From contig NZ_CP116968.1 in assembly GCF_032051675.1 (NCBI RefSeq), forward strand, positions 2,728,001 through 2,792,000: a stretch of 64,000 bases of DNA, given 5' to 3'. The position numbers were made by a program, and so were the translations under genes. Positions 62,429-64,000 of this stretch are shown here, piece by piece. Each line of letters opens with the position of its first letter. Position 1 is the stretch's first letter. The stretch is from Candidatus Nitrospira neomarina. GTDB lineage: Bacteria; Nitrospirota; Nitrospiria; Nitrospirales; UBA8639. The notes beneath the pieces were generated by a model that worked only from the letters and a program-made list of their open reading frames with translations, was not told where the DNA came from and made no database searches.

Positions 62429-62818
62429 ATGATTCCTTACGGATTACCTCAACTTTTCTGGGTTGGTTTGGGCGGGTTTTTAGGGTCGGTAGGCCGATTT
62501 GTGATCTCCGGCTTCTTTAACCGCCTGAGTCCGACTCTTGCCTTCCCGATTGGCACTCTGGCCGTTAATATTCTCGGCTGTTTCCTGATCGGATTGCTCC
62601 ATGGGTTGGCCGAGTCCAGGAATATGCTAGGAACCGACACCAGAATCTTTCTGTTTATCGGCGTTCTGGGTGGATTCACGACCTACTCCACATTCGGGTT
62701 CGAATCCCTGGCACTTCTGAAAGACGGGGCCATGCTCAAAGCCTCCGCCAATATCCTCATCCATGTCTTCGTAGGTCTAGCCGCTGTCTGGCTGGGCGAT
62801 ACATTAGGACGGCTGTAA
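62429..62818 (+). CDS. crcB: Fluoride exporter CrcB
   Basis: 129 residues with four helices: VGLGGFLGSVGRFVIS, FPIGTLAVNILGCFLIGLLH, FLFIGVLGGFTTYSTFGFES and ILIHVFVGLAAVWLGDTL. GGFTTYSTF is the fluoride-channel hallmark. Fluc proteins work as dual-topology dimers. No fluoride riboswitch was seen upstream. Confidence 0.92.
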   Translation: MIPYGLPQLFWVGLGGFLGSVGRFVISGFFNRLSPTLAFPIGTLAVNILGCFLIGLLHGLAESRNMLGTDTRIFLFIGVLGGFTTYSTFGFESLALLKDGAMLKASANILIHVFVGLAAVWLGDTLGRL

Positions 62819-62966
62819 GCTCAGGTCCCTACTTCCTCCTTGTCAATTTACAAAATAGATTTTGGGAGTGGATTACTTCTCTTGAAGCCACTTGGCGAGA
62901 AGGGGGTGAACACGGTACAACCATTATTCGTCGTGTTCACTATCCGAATGGTTAGCATCCCTGAAT

Positions 62967-64000
62967 ATGTCCTCAAAGAAACAGTTATTATCTTCCAGTT
63001 CCCCCCATGCCGACCTGATCATTGAAGGCGCACGGCAAAATAACCTTAAGAATATTTCTCTCCGTATCCCGCACAACGCTGTCACCGTCATCACGGGGGT
63101 GTCAGGATCCGGAAAATCCTCTTTGGCCTTCGATACCTTGTTTGCGGAAGGCCAGTGGCGTTATGTGGAATCGCTCTCATCCTATACGCGCATGTTCCTG
63201 GACCGTGTAAAACGCCCTGATGTGGACCGACTCACCAATATCCGCCCCTCAATTGCCTTGGAACAAAAAAATCCGATTCGGACTTCGCGCTCCACCGTCG
63301 GCACTACCAGCGAAATTTCAGATTATCTCCGGTTGCTGTTCTCCAAAATCGGACGATTGACCTGTCCCGACTGCAAGGTGGAGGCCATCGCCCACCACCC
63401 CACCACGGTCGCGCAAGATTTACTGAATCGTTTTCCCAAGGAACGTGCCCTCGTCTGTTTTCCCAAACCCGCCCCCCATCCTGACGCACTGGATTTCATG
63501 AAAACGGCACTCCTCAAGCAAGGCTTCATTCGCGTCGTCATCAACCACCAACTGATCAACCTCAACACCGACCCCCTCCCCTCACCGCTGCCATCGGAGT
63601 TGTCAATCGTCGTTGATCGCCTGACTCTGGATACGGAATCGCGGAGTCGGTTGGTCGAAGCCTTGGAATCAGCGTTTCGCGAAAGTGAAGGACGCGCGAG
63701 TGTCATGATCGGGGATAACCACCCCCTAGCCTATAGTGCACACCTCTCATGCCCGGGCTGCGGCAGGACGTTCCCGACGCCACGACCCGTATCCTTTTCC
63801 TTCAATCATCCACTTGGAGCCTGTCCCGAATGTAAAGGGTTCGGCAACATCCTGCGCTACGACGAACGGTTACTGATTCCCGACCCCGACAAATCCTTAC
63901 AGGACGGGGCGATCGAACCATGGACAAAACCGTCCAATGTGTGGTGGCAGAAAGAAATGCTCAAAGCCTTCAAGAAGAAAAATCTCGACCCGACCACACC
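62967..64000 (+). CDS. uvrA: UvrA, excinuclease subunit A (5' part)
   Basis: The frame is open from ATG 62967 to the right edge, about 344 codons of the usual 900-plus. The product has ITGVSGSGKSSLAFDTLFAE (Walker A), WRYVESLSSYTRMFL, IRPSIALEQKNPIRTSRSTV, a zinc region CPDC near residue 134, and LSCPGCGRTFPTPRPVSFSF, HPLGACPECKGFG. UvrA dimers detect bulky DNA lesions and load UvrB in nucleotide-excision repair. Confidence 0.92.
   Translation, partial: MSSKKQLLSSSSPHADLIIEGARQNNLKNISLRIPHNAVTVITGVSGSGKSSLAFDTLFAEGQWRYVESLSSYTRMFLDRVKRPDVDRLTNIRPSIALEQKNPIRTSRSTVGTTSEISDYLRLLFSKIGRLTCPDCKVEAIAHHPTTVAQDLLNRFPKERALVCFPKPAPHPDALDFMKTALLKQGFIRVVINHQLINLNTDPLPSPLPSELSIVVDRLTLDTESRSRLVEALESAFRESEGRASVMIGDNHPLAYSAHLSCPGCGRTFPTPRPVSFSFNHPLGACPECKGFGNILRYDERLLIPDPDKSLQDGAIEPWTKPSNVWWQKEMLKAFKKKNLDPTT

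Overview
The window looks like chromosome of a Gram-negative Nitrospira-type bacterium (phylum Nitrospirota). This is an inference from gene content: a complete bacterial proteasome locus (Mpa/ARC-type ATPase, Dop, PrcB, PrcA, PafA), which is rare outside Actinobacteria but known in Nitrospirota, sits beside clear outer-membrane functions (TolC, a MacAB-like exporter, lipoproteins, FtsEX-EnvC). No rRNA, tRNA or CRISPR array was seen.

Layout. 1-5.2 kb: a lipoprotein cut by the window edge, two toxin-antitoxin modules whose toxins are both broken, and a VIT/VWA protein. 5.3-20 kb: an ECF sigma factor with a membrane-anchored partner, two methyltransferases, a Ppx/GppA phosphatase, YqgE, an AmpG-like transporter, two related lipoproteins and a large AsmA-like protein. 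20-25 kb: the housekeeping operon ffh-rpsP-rimM-trmD-rplS-rnhB-yraN. 25-29 kb: ftsE-ftsX-envC-ctpA (cell division and wall hydrolysis). 30-32 kb: thiS-thiG-thiE. 32-39.4 kb: the proteasome/pupylation cluster, with an M23 peptidase overlapping the end of pafA; no Pup or UBact gene was found. 41-46.3 kb: a TolC / HlyD / ABC ATPase / ABC permease exporter. 46-49 kb: CPBP-like and metallo-beta-lactamase-fold genes and small proteins.

The most interesting part is 49.4-58.0 kb, an accessory island that appears richer in G+C than its surroundings. Two convergent gene pairs face each other. On the plus strand, an alpha/beta-hydrolase with a C-terminal effector-associated-like domain (EAD) precedes a NACHT NTPase with a C-terminal formylglycine-generating-enzyme/sulfatase-modifying-factor (FGS, C-type-lectin-like) domain. 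On the minus strand, a TIR-EAD protein precedes an EAD-nSTAND-FGS protein. Both FGS genes end in what looks like the variable region of a diversity-generating retroelement (DGR): 23 of 27 differences over 24 codons fall at codon positions 1 or 2, followed by an identical 33-nt block and then a small GC-rich hairpin 14-15 nt after the stop codon. Between them lie a RAYT transposase with REP palindromes and the C-terminal piece of a DGR-type reverse transcriptase (YVDD motif). No template repeat is visible, so the local DGR looks decayed or is served in trans. I read this as a signalling/immune island whose two sensor ends were diversified by one retroelement.

58-64 kb returns to ordinary genes (TraB/GumN, SDR, deaminase, ROK kinase, CrcB) and ends inside uvrA.
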